Origin: Bacteroidales bacterium UBA3844 | Lineage (GTDB): Bacteria > Bacteroidota > Bacteroidia > Bacteroidales > Paludibacteraceae | Length of the DNA: 64,000 bases | Assembly: GCA_002392915.1 (NCBI GenBank) | Contig: DGHQ01000017.1 | Coordinates: 11,777 to 75,776, forward strand | Reading direction: 5' to 3' | In this document: one piece after another, positions 43,078 to 51,063 of the stretch | How the letters are laid out: each line of letters begins with the position of its first letter | Position numbering within the stretch: position 1 is the stretch's first letter | Made by a program: the position numbers and the translations under genes | Notes under the pieces: model-generated | What the model was told of the DNA's origin: nothing | The model's input: the letters and a program-made list of their open reading frames with translations, nothing else | The model's database searches: none

Positions 43078-43190
43078 ATTAGATATGTTATCATTTATCA
43101 AAAAACTAGCACAAAATTATAAATAAATTTCTTTTAAACCACTATAAAAGGAGTCAAAACATATTTTTATGGTTATTTTTCCGATATAAA

Positions 43191-43221
43191 TTTGAAATGT
43201 ATCTTATTTTTTATACTTTCG
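43191..43221 (+). promoter_or_regulatory. Promoter of the TPR-protein gene
   Basis: TTTG (43191-43194), 19 bp, then TACTTTCG (43214-43221; one mismatch to TAnnTTTG). It lies in the divergent gap between pheT and the gene at 43259. Confidence 0.65.
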
Positions 43222-43258
43222 CAGAGATTTTTGAATTTTGAAGTAATTAGAAACGAAA

Positions 43259-43996
43259 ATGTCAGATAAAGAATTGGAAAGAGCTCAGGCTCTGGAGGCA
43301 AAAGAGAGAGAGCAGCAGGAGCAACAGCAGGCTGCTGAGTTCAGTGAGTCAATGGAGAAGGTTGAAAACGTATTGACAAGTTCAGAAGCCTTCATTGAAA
43401 ATAACAAGAAACCATTGCTAATCTTTTTAGGTGCTGTTGTAGTTGTTGTGCTAGGCCTGATTTGGTTCCTCAAGAGCCATAATGAAAAGAAGGCAGAGGC
43501 AAATGATGCGATATTCAAGGCTCAGTCTTGGTTTGAGCGTGATTCATTCCAGTTGGCATTGAGTGGAAATGATGATTTTATTGGCTTTGAGGAGGTCGCT
43601 GATCAGTATTCAAGCACTCCAGCTGGAAATCTTGCATGTGCATACGCAGGTATCTGTTATAAGAATCTTGGTAAGAACGACGAGGCAGTCAAGTATTTGA
43701 AGAAGTTCTCTGCTGACGACAATTTGGTTTCACCTGCAATATACGGTGCGATTGGAGACTGTTTCTTCGATTCCAATAATGTTAAAGAAGCTGAGTCATA
43801 TTATAAGAAGGCAATTGATTCAAAGAATAATATGATTGCTCCTTTATACACTTATCGTCTAGCTATGCTTTATTTCAATAATGGAGATAATGCAAAAGCC
43901 GCTGATTTGATGGAGAAACTCAAAGACGATTACCCACAGAGTAATGAGGCTCGTGACGCTGACAAATACATTGAGTATTTCCAGTTGAAGAAATAA
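43259..43996 (+). CDS. Membrane-anchored tetratricopeptide-repeat protein (YfgM-like)
   Basis: 245 aa. A Gln/Glu-rich cytosolic N-terminus (residues 1-50, EREQQEQQQAAEF), one transmembrane helix (about 52-71, LLIFLGAVVVVVLGLIWFL), then at least three TPR units at about 120-150 (AGNLACAYAGICYKNLGKND), 155-190 and 193-225. The layout matches YfgM/PF09976-type proteins, which in other bacteria associate with the Sec translocon and periplasmic chaperones. It is divergent from pheT and has its own promoter; a weak terminator separates it from ribH. Confidence 0.82.
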   Translation: MSDKELERAQALEAKEREQQEQQQAAEFSESMEKVENVLTSSEAFIENNKKPLLIFLGAVVVVVLGLIWFLKSHNEKKAEANDAIFKAQSWFERDSFQLALSGNDDFIGFEEVADQYSSTPAGNLACAYAGICYKNLGKNDEAVKYLKKFSADDNLVSPAIYGAIGDCFFDSNNVKEAESYYKKAIDSKNNMIAPLYTYRLAMLYFNNGDNAKAADLMEKLKDDYPQSNEARDADKYIEYFQLKK

Positions 43997-44017
43997 AATT
44001 TAATTTCATTGATAAAC

Positions 44018-44049
44018 GCCTCCTTTTGTGTCTCACATTAGGAGGCTTT
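44018..44049 (+). terminator. Probable terminator between the TPR gene and ribH
   Basis: GCCTCC (44018-44023) pairs with GGAGGC (44041-44046), followed by TTTAAATTT. The loop is long (17 nt), so the hairpin is moderate. Confidence 0.6.
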
Positions 44050-44069
44050 AAATTTATAAATATATTAAT

Positions 44070-44576
44070 ATGTCTACTACTAACTTATCTGCTTACGACG
44101 CAAACAGAGTTCCTCATGCAGGAGGAATGAAATTTGATATTATTGTATCCGACTGGAATTCTGAAGTGACATTCGCATTGTGTGACGGTGCGGTGGAGAC
44201 ATTGAAAAAACATGGAGCCTTCGACAAGGACATCCGCATCTTCCATGTGCCAGGCAGTTTCGAACTTGTTTATGCGGCAAAGAAGAGTTGTCAGTGTAAA
44301 GATGTTGACGCGGTTATCGTATTGGGTTCTGTTGTCCGTGGCGGAACACCTCATTTCGACTATGTATGTCAGGGCACTACAAATGGAATTGCGGCTTTGA
44401 ATGCAGCGGGCGTGAAACCAGTGATCTTTGGTTTGCTTACCACAGATAATATGCAGCAGGCGCTCGACCGTGCTGGCGGAGCTCTTGGAAACAAGGGTGT
44501 CGAGTGTGCTCAGACCGCAATTCGTATGGTAGGATTCACTTGTGATATTGATGAAAATGCTTATGTGGCATTGTGA
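44070..44576 (+). CDS. ribH: 6,7-dimethyl-8-ribityllumazine synthase
   Basis: 168 aa, the normal length of the family. It condenses the ribityl-pyrimidine with dihydroxybutanone phosphate in the next-to-last step of riboflavin synthesis and forms pentamers or capsids. Motifs: IIVSDWN (substrate aromatic W29), HVPGSFELVYAA, GSVVRGGTPHFDYVC with the proton-shuttling His95, GLLTTDNMQQALDRAGG, and GNKGVECAQTAIRM. Translation start at 44070 is 24 bp past the preceding terminator. No FMN riboswitch-like leader is visible upstream. Confidence 0.95.
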   Translation: MSTTNLSAYDANRVPHAGGMKFDIIVSDWNSEVTFALCDGAVETLKKHGAFDKDIRIFHVPGSFELVYAAKKSCQCKDVDAVIVLGSVVRGGTPHFDYVCQGTTNGIAALNAAGVKPVIFGLLTTDNMQQALDRAGGALGNKGVECAQTAIRMVGFTCDIDENAYVAL

Positions 44577-44612
44577 TGTTAAATAATTTAGTCTGAATTA
44601 AAGTTTCGGATT

Positions 44613-45203
44613 ATGAGGACAATACTAAAATCTATATTATTTGGAGATGACAAGGATGAAAATTATTTTCGTTTTTTTACATTCTTGTTCATTCAGTTTG
44701 TGTTGGTCTCGATTAATCTTTTCGCTGGATTTGTGACATACTCAATGTCGCTTACTGCATGTGTCGGATATTATCTCGTGAATTTGTTCATTGTTGGCAA
44801 TGAAGTCGTGAAAAATATCTTTCCAGACACGAGAGTCTCAAAGGTAGGACGGGCGATAGTGCTGATTGTAGATTCTGCTATGGCACTTGGATTTTCTGCC
44901 ATAGTTATAAATGAGTTTTTTGTCAGGCTTCATTCTTCATATTACTTTTCGGAGGTAATGGTTTGGACAATGATTATCACGTCTCTGGTTTCTACGATCA
45001 AGAGTTTCATCTATGGGTTCTGTTGTAACATGGTATGGAAAAAGACAATAGTCCCATTGTTGGTTTTTGTGTCGATGGTTGTTATGAAAATATTGGATTG
45101 TCAGGCAATTGATTCATACACAGGTTTGGCTGTATCATTGTTCGTGATTTGTTTCGCTGTTAAAATGGTGGTTAAAGCATGGAATCATCGGAAAAATTTT
45201 TAA
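44613..45203 (+). CDS. Hypothetical integral membrane protein upstream of a Fur regulator
   Basis: 196 aa with about five transmembrane segments (roughly 20-40, 42-62, 82-103, 115-137 and 145-185) and a short charged N-terminus (FGDDKDENYFRFF). No conserved transport motif was recognised. Its last 25 bp overlap the start of the Fur-family gene, so the two are translationally linked and may share a metal-related role; this is inference from context only. Confidence 0.65.
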   Translation: MRTILKSILFGDDKDENYFRFFTFLFIQFVLVSINLFAGFVTYSMSLTACVGYYLVNLFIVGNEVVKNIFPDTRVSKVGRAIVLIVDSAMALGFSAIVINEFFVRLHSSYYFSEVMVWTMIITSLVSTIKSFIYGFCCNMVWKKTIVPLLVFVSMVVMKILDCQAIDSYTGLAVSLFVICFAVKMVVKAWNHRKNF

Positions 45204-45607
45204 GAGAATTAGGAATTCGTCCTACGTCGACCAGAGTGTTGATTTGGGAAAAAATCAATGAAGTTCCGTTTGCGTTTTCGCTTACGGACATTGAAAATTT
45301 GATTCCGGATATTGATCGCTCGACAATATTCCGAACTCTGGTTGTATTTGAAGAGCATCATCTTCTTCATTCTATTGCAGATGGCAGTGGAGCGCAAAAA
45401 TATTGTGTCGCGATGTCGGAGGAAGAACAGCATGTGCATATCACATGTAATATATGTCACCATACATATTGTTGCAAATCGTTGTTGGTGCCCAAAGTGG
45501 AGGTGCCGGAAGGATTTCAGGTGATAGAGACTAGTTATGTGATAAAGGGTATTTGCGGAGAATGCAGTAAAAAAATTTCGAAGTATGGCTATGATGGACG
45601 TCAATAA
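45179..45607 (+). CDS. Fur-family metal-responsive transcriptional repressor
   Basis: 142 aa. N-terminal winged helix (residues 5-70: LGIRPTSTRVLIWEKINE, DRSTIFRTLVVFEEHHLLH). The C-terminal dimerisation domain carries HVHITCNICHH with C90-x2-C93 and ICGEC with C126-x2-C129, the structural zinc site of Fur/Zur proteins. The usual regulatory His cluster is partly present (HVHIT). Which metal it senses (Fe, Zn, Mn) cannot be decided. Overlaps the membrane protein gene upstream by 25 bp and the TRIC gene downstream by 23 bp, an unusually compressed three-gene unit. Confidence 0.88.
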   Translation: MESSEKFLRELGIRPTSTRVLIWEKINEVPFAFSLTDIENLIPDIDRSTIFRTLVVFEEHHLLHSIADGSGAQKYCVAMSEEEQHVHITCNICHHTYCCKSLLVPKVEVPEGFQVIETSYVIKGICGECSKKISKYGYDGRQ

Positions 45608-46217
45608 TATGATTGATATTATAGATGCAATAGGTGTATTTGCTTTTGCGATCAGTGGAATACGTATGGCGGCTAACAAAGGTTTTGATCTTTTTGGAGC
45701 ATTTGTTGTAGGTTTCGCTACTGCAATCGGAGGCGGTACGATTCGTGATTTGTTATTGGGGGTGACTCCAGTATGGATGACAAACTCTCTTTACGTAACA
45801 ATGACAATCATGGCTTTGTTGTTTGTTGTTGTTTTTCGCAAGAGACTAATACACATGAATGTGACTTTGTTTATTTTCGATACTTTCGGTTTGGCTTTGT
45901 ATACCGTCGTCGGAATAGAGAAAACATTAGCAATGGATTATGCTTTTCCTTGGTGGGTGCCTATTACGATGGGAACGTTGGGTGGGGCAGCAGGTGGTAT
46001 AATCAGAGATGTGCTTCTTGCTGAGGTCCCTTTGATTTTCAAGAAGGAGATATATGCGACAGCTTGTATATTTGGAGGGGTGATATTCTTCATTTGTGAT
46101 GCACTTGGAGCTAATCATTTGGTTTCGGATTTTGTGTGTGCAGGTGTAGTTGTGGCAGCCAGGATTCTTGCTGTTCGATATGGAATATCTATACCAAAAA
46201 TAAAACGAGAGGAATGA
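45585..46217 (+). CDS. TRIC/UPF0126 family cation channel
   Basis: 210 aa, about seven hydrophobic segments arranged as two homologous halves. Each half has the glycine-rich signature of the family: AIGGGTIRDLLLGVTP near residue 50 and GAAGGIIRDVLLAEVP near 135. Bacterial members form trimeric K+/cation channels. Four in-frame ATGs occur in the first 25 bp (45585, 45591, 45594, 45609); the last would avoid most of the overlap with the Fur gene. It ends the overlapping operon beginning at 44613. Confidence 0.87.
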   Translation: MAMMDVNNMIDIIDAIGVFAFAISGIRMAANKGFDLFGAFVVGFATAIGGGTIRDLLLGVTPVWMTNSLYVTMTIMALLFVVVFRKRLIHMNVTLFIFDTFGLALYTVVGIEKTLAMDYAFPWWVPITMGTLGGAAGGIIRDVLLAEVPLIFKKEIYATACIFGGVIFFICDALGANHLVSDFVCAGVVVAARILAVRYGISIPKIKREE

Positions 46218-46448
46218 AACAGGTCATTATTTATTGATGATTTGGTTTGTACAGCTCGCTTCGTGGGGTGTTTGGCAATGTGATTTGGACATTTTATTTT
46301 ATTAAATGTGTCGATTTTAACATAATAAAAGAGGTTTATATTAATAAAGTAAATAATGAATAATCCATGATTTTTATGTTGAAAGACATCTTGCCGGGGC
46401 TGATATTGAAAAAGTCATGAAAAAAATGATTTTTTTTTATGTAAAAGC

Positions 46449-46478
46449 TTTGAATAAGTGAATAAATGATTATCTTTG
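46449..46478 (+). promoter_or_regulatory. Promoter of the small secreted protein at 46511
   Basis: TTTG (46449-46452), 18 bp, then TATCTTTG (46471-46478). Transcription would start near 46485, which excludes an upstream in-frame ATG at 46466 as the true start. Confidence 0.75.
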
Positions 46479-46510
46479 TAAAAAGAACGAAACTACAGAA
46501 CGGAATTGTG

Positions 46511-46921
46511 ATGAAAAGATTTTTTACGTGTCTTATAATATTATTCTCGTTATTCACTTTCTCGATAGAGATGGTGGCACAGGAGATTAATTTCAGAGCG
46601 TATAAGAGTTCTGCGGGAGTAGGTGCTAAGAATGTCCCTGACGTTTATGCATGGGGACCATGGATAGGAAATAATACTACTATAGTCATAAATATGACAA
46701 AAGATGTGGTTGTTGTAGGTGATGCTTCTTATACAATAATGGAAAAACCCAAACATTGGGTCGTAAAGAAAGACTTTAAGTATTGTAATTTTGAGTGTGC
46801 AACACCTAGTTTTGACAAAGCTAATATTAAACTTTATCAATACGATAGAGGAGAATATAGAATATATGTGAATGAAGAGAAAAAGGCTGTAAGATACGTA
46901 GTTAAGTATCTAGACAACTAA
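46511..46921 (+). CDS. Small secreted hypothetical protein
   Basis: 136 aa from the ATG at 46511, which opens a good signal peptide (MKRFFTCLIILFSLFTFSIEMVAQ). The mature protein (about 112 aa) is beta-rich and basic, with no motif I recognise (AYKSSAGVGAKNVPDVYAWG at its start). An ATG 45 bp upstream overlaps the promoter's -7 region and is rejected. Single-gene transcript. Function unknown. Confidence 0.7.
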   Translation: MKRFFTCLIILFSLFTFSIEMVAQEINFRAYKSSAGVGAKNVPDVYAWGPWIGNNTTIVINMTKDVVVVGDASYTIMEKPKHWVVKKDFKYCNFECATPSFDKANIKLYQYDRGEYRIYVNEEKKAVRYVVKYLDN

Positions 46922-47120
46922 AATCGTTCACATTTTGGAATAGAAACATAAATTTTTCGCATTAATTATTTTTTTCCAAGGCGTTGAGTATGTGATATAT
47001 TCGACGTCTTTTTTGTTATTCTATATATTAAGTAGCACTGTTGTCATATTAATTTAAATTCATTAATGTCTGTAAAAAATTATTCTATTTAACGACGTAG
47101 TACGACGAATTGATGTTAAA
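46922..47120. other. Gene-free spacer with a segment shared with 48242
   Basis: It contains TTAATTATTTTTTTCCAAGG followed by CGTTGA (about 46962-46987), closely matching TAATTATTTCGTTCCAAGGC at 48236-48255. The rest is AT-rich without a recognisable signal. A further non-coding stretch, the repeat copy at 47121, follows. Confidence 0.45.
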
Positions 47121-47213
47121 TTCTTTGTAAACGTTGAACCTCTGTGGCTTTATTGAATTCTGTGTGCTTGCCTTTAGCAGGGTTGTGGACGGAAATCCCT
47201 TAACAATCCTCAT
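47121..47213 (-). repeat. MITE-like dispersed repeat, copy I (partial, diverged)
   Basis: Reverse orientation: TTCTTTGTAAACGTTGAACC, CTCTGTGGCTTTATTGAATT, a broken GCTTGCCTTTAGC arm and CCCTTAACAATCCTCATT at the head end. Confidence 0.65.
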
Positions 47214-47274
47214 TTTTAGTTATAAGATGTAATCTATAGCATTATAAATTTTTCGTGAAGACATGGTATGCCAC

Positions 47275-48036
47275 TTACTTCTTATGAATGCTTGTGTACC
47301 ATTCATACCATGATGGATATATACTGTCTATTATCTTATGATTCTCCAAGTCGTTGGTCGATAGACTTTCTAAATAACGTAAAATATCATCAATTTTGTC
47401 GTGATAGTAAGCGACATTAGGCTCTTCTCTATTGTTTAAGAATTCTATTCTATCTAAGATAATCTCCTTTAGTTTATTGTAGTTTTTAGGGTTTACTATT
47501 TTGCATAGGGTAAGATCAATCATTGCCCAGTCGAACCCTCCATCAGGCAATTCCAATTCTTCATTTAGGATTGGCTCTATCCTGTTTTTATATGCTGAGG
47601 GTAGGGTGCCGTAATTGGTAAATACATATTCGGTACAGCTCAATACCTCCTCATGAAATTTGTTGACTGCTGATAGGTCCTCTTCATCTGACCTGAAAAA
47701 ATAATTAGTGTTATAACCTATCTTCTCGCCTACAAAACCATAGCTATAATTGGATCTTTGGTCTGATTTCGTCTTAAAACTAAATTTGCTGAACCAATTC
47801 AATAAAGCATCGTATTTAATGCAATACGCTGGTGTAATGATTAGTTCACCTGACCATTTGTCGGTATGATGGTTGAATACAACTTCTTTTCTAACTCCTT
47901 TTTCTTTGAAGGTATATTTAGAACCGGTTTTCTTTAATCCAAAATCTTTAATGAGCTTGTCTGACAAACCAGATATTATTTCTTCAAACAATTCTTTGTT
48001 TTTTGAACGTGTTTCTTTATTGTTTGTCAATTCCAT
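47275..48036 (-). CDS. Hypothetical cytosolic protein
   Basis: 253 aa without signal peptide or membrane segment. Residues 15-120 look alpha/beta (FEEIISGLSDKLIKDFGLKK, then VVFNHHTDKWSGELIITPAY) and resemble the general layout of DUF4304-like proteins (a 'KxFGFKKxGxxF' start followed by beta strands), but I am not confident of the family. The C-terminal 100 residues are helical (IVNPKNYNKLKEIILDRIEF). AT-rich, flanked by a repeat copy and by hairpins, hence probably accessory. A hairpin with a T-tract lies 55 bp upstream of its start. Confidence 0.6.
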   Translation of the reverse strand: MELTNNKETRSKNKELFEEIISGLSDKLIKDFGLKKTGSKYTFKEKGVRKEVVFNHHTDKWSGELIITPAYCIKYDALLNWFSKFSFKTKSDQRSNYSYGFVGEKIGYNTNYFFRSDEEDLSAVNKFHEEVLSCTEYVFTNYGTLPSAYKNRIEPILNEELELPDGGFDWAMIDLTLCKIVNPKNYNKLKEIILDRIEFLNNREEPNVAYYHDKIDDILRYLESLSTNDLENHKIIDSIYPSWYEWYTSIHKK

Positions 48037-48084
48037 CTTCTTTGATTTTTAGTATTTCAACAAAATTATATATTTTTTTTACCC

Positions 48085-48129
48085 AAAAAACAAACTGCTT
48101 GGATGCATGTCTCGTATCTAAGCAGTTTG
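48085..48129 (-). terminator. Terminator-like hairpin in the leader of the 47275 gene
   Basis: CAAACTGCTT (48091-48100) pairs perfectly with AAGCAGTTTG (48120-48129). On the minus strand the stem is followed by TTTTTT. It sits 55 bp before the ATG of the minus-strand gene, so it either ends an upstream transcript or attenuates this one. Confidence 0.65.
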
Positions 48130-48271
48130 CCATTAAAGGAAATAAATATTTAAGTCTATTTCGCATTAGCGCATTGTGTTTGTTTGCTTTTCGCATACAA
48201 CTCTTACACACCACACATTTCGCAATCACATTTCGCTAATTATTTCGTTCCAAGGCGTTGACCAGGTCTTA

Positions 48272-48362
48272 TGATGATGACGAATCATCAGCCTGATAAA
48301 TGCACCAGATTATTTAGGTGCAACAGGTGATTTCTGTACGCAGGAATACCTGTTTTTATTTT
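48272..48362 (+). ncRNA. Candidate small structured RNA with intrinsic terminator
   Basis: Three consecutive hairpins: TGATGA/TCATCA (48272-48277/48285-48290); TGCACC/GGTGCA (48301-48306/48317-48322); CAGGT/ACCTG (48324-48328/48348-48352) with an inner TTTCTG/CAGGAA stem, followed by TTTTTATTTTT. The last one is a good terminator. No protein gene lies upstream on the plus strand for more than 1.3 kb. The family is not recognised and could instead be a mobile-element relic. Confidence 0.45.
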
Positions 48363-48442
48363 TCCCACTAATCGTAAAATCTAGTTGTTGTTACAACTAT
48401 AATTTATTAGCGTTTGTTTTTTCTCATTTGTAAAGTTTAAGA

Positions 48443-48597
48443 AAACGACACCGTATTAAAAGGGCTAACATGAAGACTGAACGATGTCGTTTCCTTTTAC
48501 ATTACAAAAATATTTTGAATCAATGTATGAAACAAATTGATTTTATAAATCCGTAAAATGAGTTTGAATTTCCGTAAAAAATAATGTTTTTTACGGA
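48443..48597. repeat. Two inverted repeats in a gene-free region
   Basis: AAACGACACCGT (48443-48454) faces ACGATGTCGTTT (48481-48492; one mismatch). TCCGTAAAAAA (48571-48581) pairs perfectly with TTTTTTACGGA (48587-48597), with additional ATCCGTAAAA/TTTGTAAAATG words on both sides. No convincing gene lies between 48130 and 49123; a GTG-started frame at 48814-49092 is not supported. Confidence 0.6.
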
Positions 48598-49123
48598 TTT
48601 GTAAAATGTTAAGTTTGATTTGACTTGATTTATTTGGTTGATTTTTAGGGTTTTACAATGTATGGGCATTGGCTTTGCCAACATCGCTCCTCATGCTTCC
48701 AAACAGTTAAATTTTTTGTTTGTCCCTCATAAAATTTGTATATTCCATAAATTGTTAAAATCAAATAAAATATTTTTGCTTTTGGCTCTTAATTATAAAG
48801 CAACTTCTACCATGTGACTCAGAAGAATTATAGTGTTAAAACCTCACAGGGGAACTTTTGTACAGAGTGTAGTCAGATGGCTTTAATGGAGGATTTGAAG
48901 ACATCAATCATAAAATGGGAAAAGAAGGAATTAAGAAACAGTTTAGATTTAATTAAAAATTCATCTCGTTTCCCCAAAATGATTATTAAGGTAGATTCTT
49001 ACATATTTTTAGTAGAAAATAGCATCAACAACAAGGTTGTATTTGTAGTGGTGCGTTTTCTGTTTTCCTTTTATATATGCCAAATTCGATAAAAAGTGCC
49101 AACAGCTTCCTCATTAAAAGATT

Positions 49124-49768
49124 TTATTTCAAGGTGACGGCACGAATGCATCTGCCACCATCACGATAGTATGATTTTATATTATACTCATTGGATGAAA
49201 AGCCAAGTCCGATAGCATTTTTAGATGATCCAGACTCAACTTCGGAAGTCCAGTAGAATCCCTGGTTGGCGTAGTTTAGATTTCTTCCGTCTGACATATA
49301 TCCTGTGGTCGGAAGGAATATGGATTTGTCATTTTTAGCGACAATCTTATATCCGGAAGGTTTGTCTTGCCATATCCATGTGCAATTGGTTTTCAATTCT
49401 TCGTATTGTTGTTTGGTCGGTGTTTGCCAACCGATACCCATATTATATGTTGCGGCATCATAGTCTGCCGTAAGTCTTAAGCTTTTGATTATTTCATGTT
49501 TGGTCAAATCAGAAACAGATAGATTGCACGTCTCACATTCGGCTTCCGTATAATTGCTTTCTGATATTTCTCCCCAGGCAAAATATGAACCTGTCGACTC
49601 TGGAACTTTTGCTCCAATATTACTTGCTGCCCATTTGGTGCCACTTGGTAAACCAAGGTCTACGTATTCAAAACCATTGACGGTATTCTCTTCGTCAACT
49701 CCACTACAAGAAGCGAATATTATTGCGGAGAGTATCACATTTGTCAATATGTATATAATTCTTCTCAT
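49124..49768 (-). CDS. FISUMP-like lipoprotein
   Basis: 214 aa from the ATG at 49768. The lipobox FASC (Cys about residue 20) makes it a lipoprotein; an ATG 27 bp upstream adds residues without sense. The mature part begins with the repeated Bacteroidetes motif EYVDLGLPSGTKWAASNIGA, then SYFAWGEI, GWQTPTKQQYEELKTNCTW, IFLPTTGYMSDG and ends GRCIRAVTLK. This matches the Fibrobacter succinogenes major domain (FISUMP)/DUF1566-like surface proteins. Function is not established; they are abundant exported proteins in gut Bacteroidales. Confidence 0.83.
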   Translation of the reverse strand: MRRIIYILTNVILSAIIFASCSGVDEENTVNGFEYVDLGLPSGTKWAASNIGAKVPESTGSYFAWGEISESNYTEAECETCNLSVSDLTKHEIIKSLRLTADYDAATYNMGIGWQTPTKQQYEELKTNCTWIWQDKPSGYKIVAKNDKSIFLPTTGYMSDGRNLNYANQGFYWTSEVESGSSKNAIGLGFSSNEYNIKSYYRDGGRCIRAVTLK

Positions 49769-49969
49769 ATATAGCTTAGAATTTACAAAAAACAAAAGTA
49801 TTGGTTTTGAGTTGAATTTGAGTATAACTTTTTGTTAAAAAGTATTAAATCTTTTTTTTGTGGTCAGAAAGTGCCAAAAAAGTCAGTTATGACATGTTTT
49901 TTTGTTAATTTTGCAATTAATGTGCTGATTTGAGTGTTGGTGCATTAGCTTGTATTAATAAAATTTGGT

Positions 49970-51034
49970 ATGCTTTTTGACGTTATCAACTCAAGTATTT
50001 CAGACATGGTGATTCACCACATTGGATCTCACTCTGATAATTCTGAAAATGTTTATTCGCAGCGTCCGATGTCGTTTTCTGAGGACGACAGTGAATTGCC
50101 GCACCTTTTAAAGCAGTTTTTCTTCGACTCATTCCGTGAGCCGAGTCTTTATTGTTTTGAGGATATGGACGACAGTGTTGCCAAGATGGTCGCTTCTGTG
50201 TTTGATAATCCATCCTCATTTTATGAAAACTCGCGTCTGTTTGCGGCATCTTTATATGAGAATAGCAACCATCCTAATATCAAAAGTGGAGAGTTGTACG
50301 TCGCAATGTTCCGTGATGTACGAATTTTTGATCAGGACGTAAGATGTCTGGGCTTATTCAAGAGTGAACACAAGGATACATTCTTGAAGGTTTATAATCA
50401 GGGAGATGGTTTAGCTCTTGGTTATGATGAAGGATTGGATTTGAAGAAGTTGGACAAGGGTTGCCTGATTTTTGATATTGAGAGAGAGAAGGGGTTTGTG
50501 GTCGCATTGCTCGACAAAGCGGCAGGAAAAAGTGAAGCCACATTCTGGAAAAATGATTTCTTAGGACTTGTGACACGTATGGACAATAATTTCCAGACGA
50601 AGGAGTACATGGATCTGTGCAAGTCATTCGTGACAGACATATTCCGTCCTTCGCGAGAAGAAGAGCCTGAGAATGGAATTGAGCGTGCCGACCAGATTGA
50701 TATGCTCAATCGTCAGGTGGATTTCTTTAAGGGAACGGATATTTTTGATATTGACAGGTTTAAGGAGCAGGTGCTTGGAAACAACGAGTCTATCTGCGAC
50801 GTGTTTGATGAGCATCTTGCACATTTTGAGGAGGCTAACGATTTGGAGTTGCCAAAGACATTTGCCATCAGCAAAGAGGTGGTGAAGAAGGGTGCACCGA
50901 AGTTCAAGAGTGTACTTAAATTGGATAAGAACTTCCACGTCTACATACATGGAAACAGAGATATGATAGAGCGTTCTTTCGACAAAGAAAAACGAATGCA
51001 TTATTACAAGATTTACTTTGAAAACGAAGAGTAA
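49970..51034 (+). CDS. Nucleoid-associated protein (NdpA family)
   Basis: 354 aa, one domain across the length, normal for YejK/NdpA (PF04245) of Bacteroidetes. The start VINSSISDMVIHHIGSHSDN and the pattern GELYVAMFRDVRIFDQDVR, LGLFKSEHKDTFLKV, GCLIFDIEREKGFVV and DDFLGL-type segments fit. Members bind DNA loosely and associate with the nucleoid. No signal peptide or membrane segment. It begins a run of same-strand genes continuing to 54913; the gap to the next gene is 29 bp. Confidence 0.85.
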   Translation: MLFDVINSSISDMVIHHIGSHSDNSENVYSQRPMSFSEDDSELPHLLKQFFFDSFREPSLYCFEDMDDSVAKMVASVFDNPSSFYENSRLFAASLYENSNHPNIKSGELYVAMFRDVRIFDQDVRCLGLFKSEHKDTFLKVYNQGDGLALGYDEGLDLKKLDKGCLIFDIEREKGFVVALLDKAAGKSEATFWKNDFLGLVTRMDNNFQTKEYMDLCKSFVTDIFRPSREEEPENGIERADQIDMLNRQVDFFKGTDIFDIDRFKEQVLGNNESICDVFDEHLAHFEEANDLELPKTFAISKEVVKKGAPKFKSVLKLDKNFHVYIHGNRDMIERSFDKEKRMHYYKIYFENEE

Positions 51035-51063
51035 TTGAAATAAAAATGTAATTTTGTGACATT

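Noticed and set aside
46466..46510. Upstream ATG as start of the small secreted protein
   Set aside because: It overlaps the -7 element (46471-46478), so it would not be in the transcript, and it hides the signal peptide.
48814..49092. GTG-started frame of 92 codons with one CxxC
   Set aside because: The adjacent ATG is followed at once by a stop, no promoter was found and the composition is that of the non-coding surroundings; at best a decayed gene.
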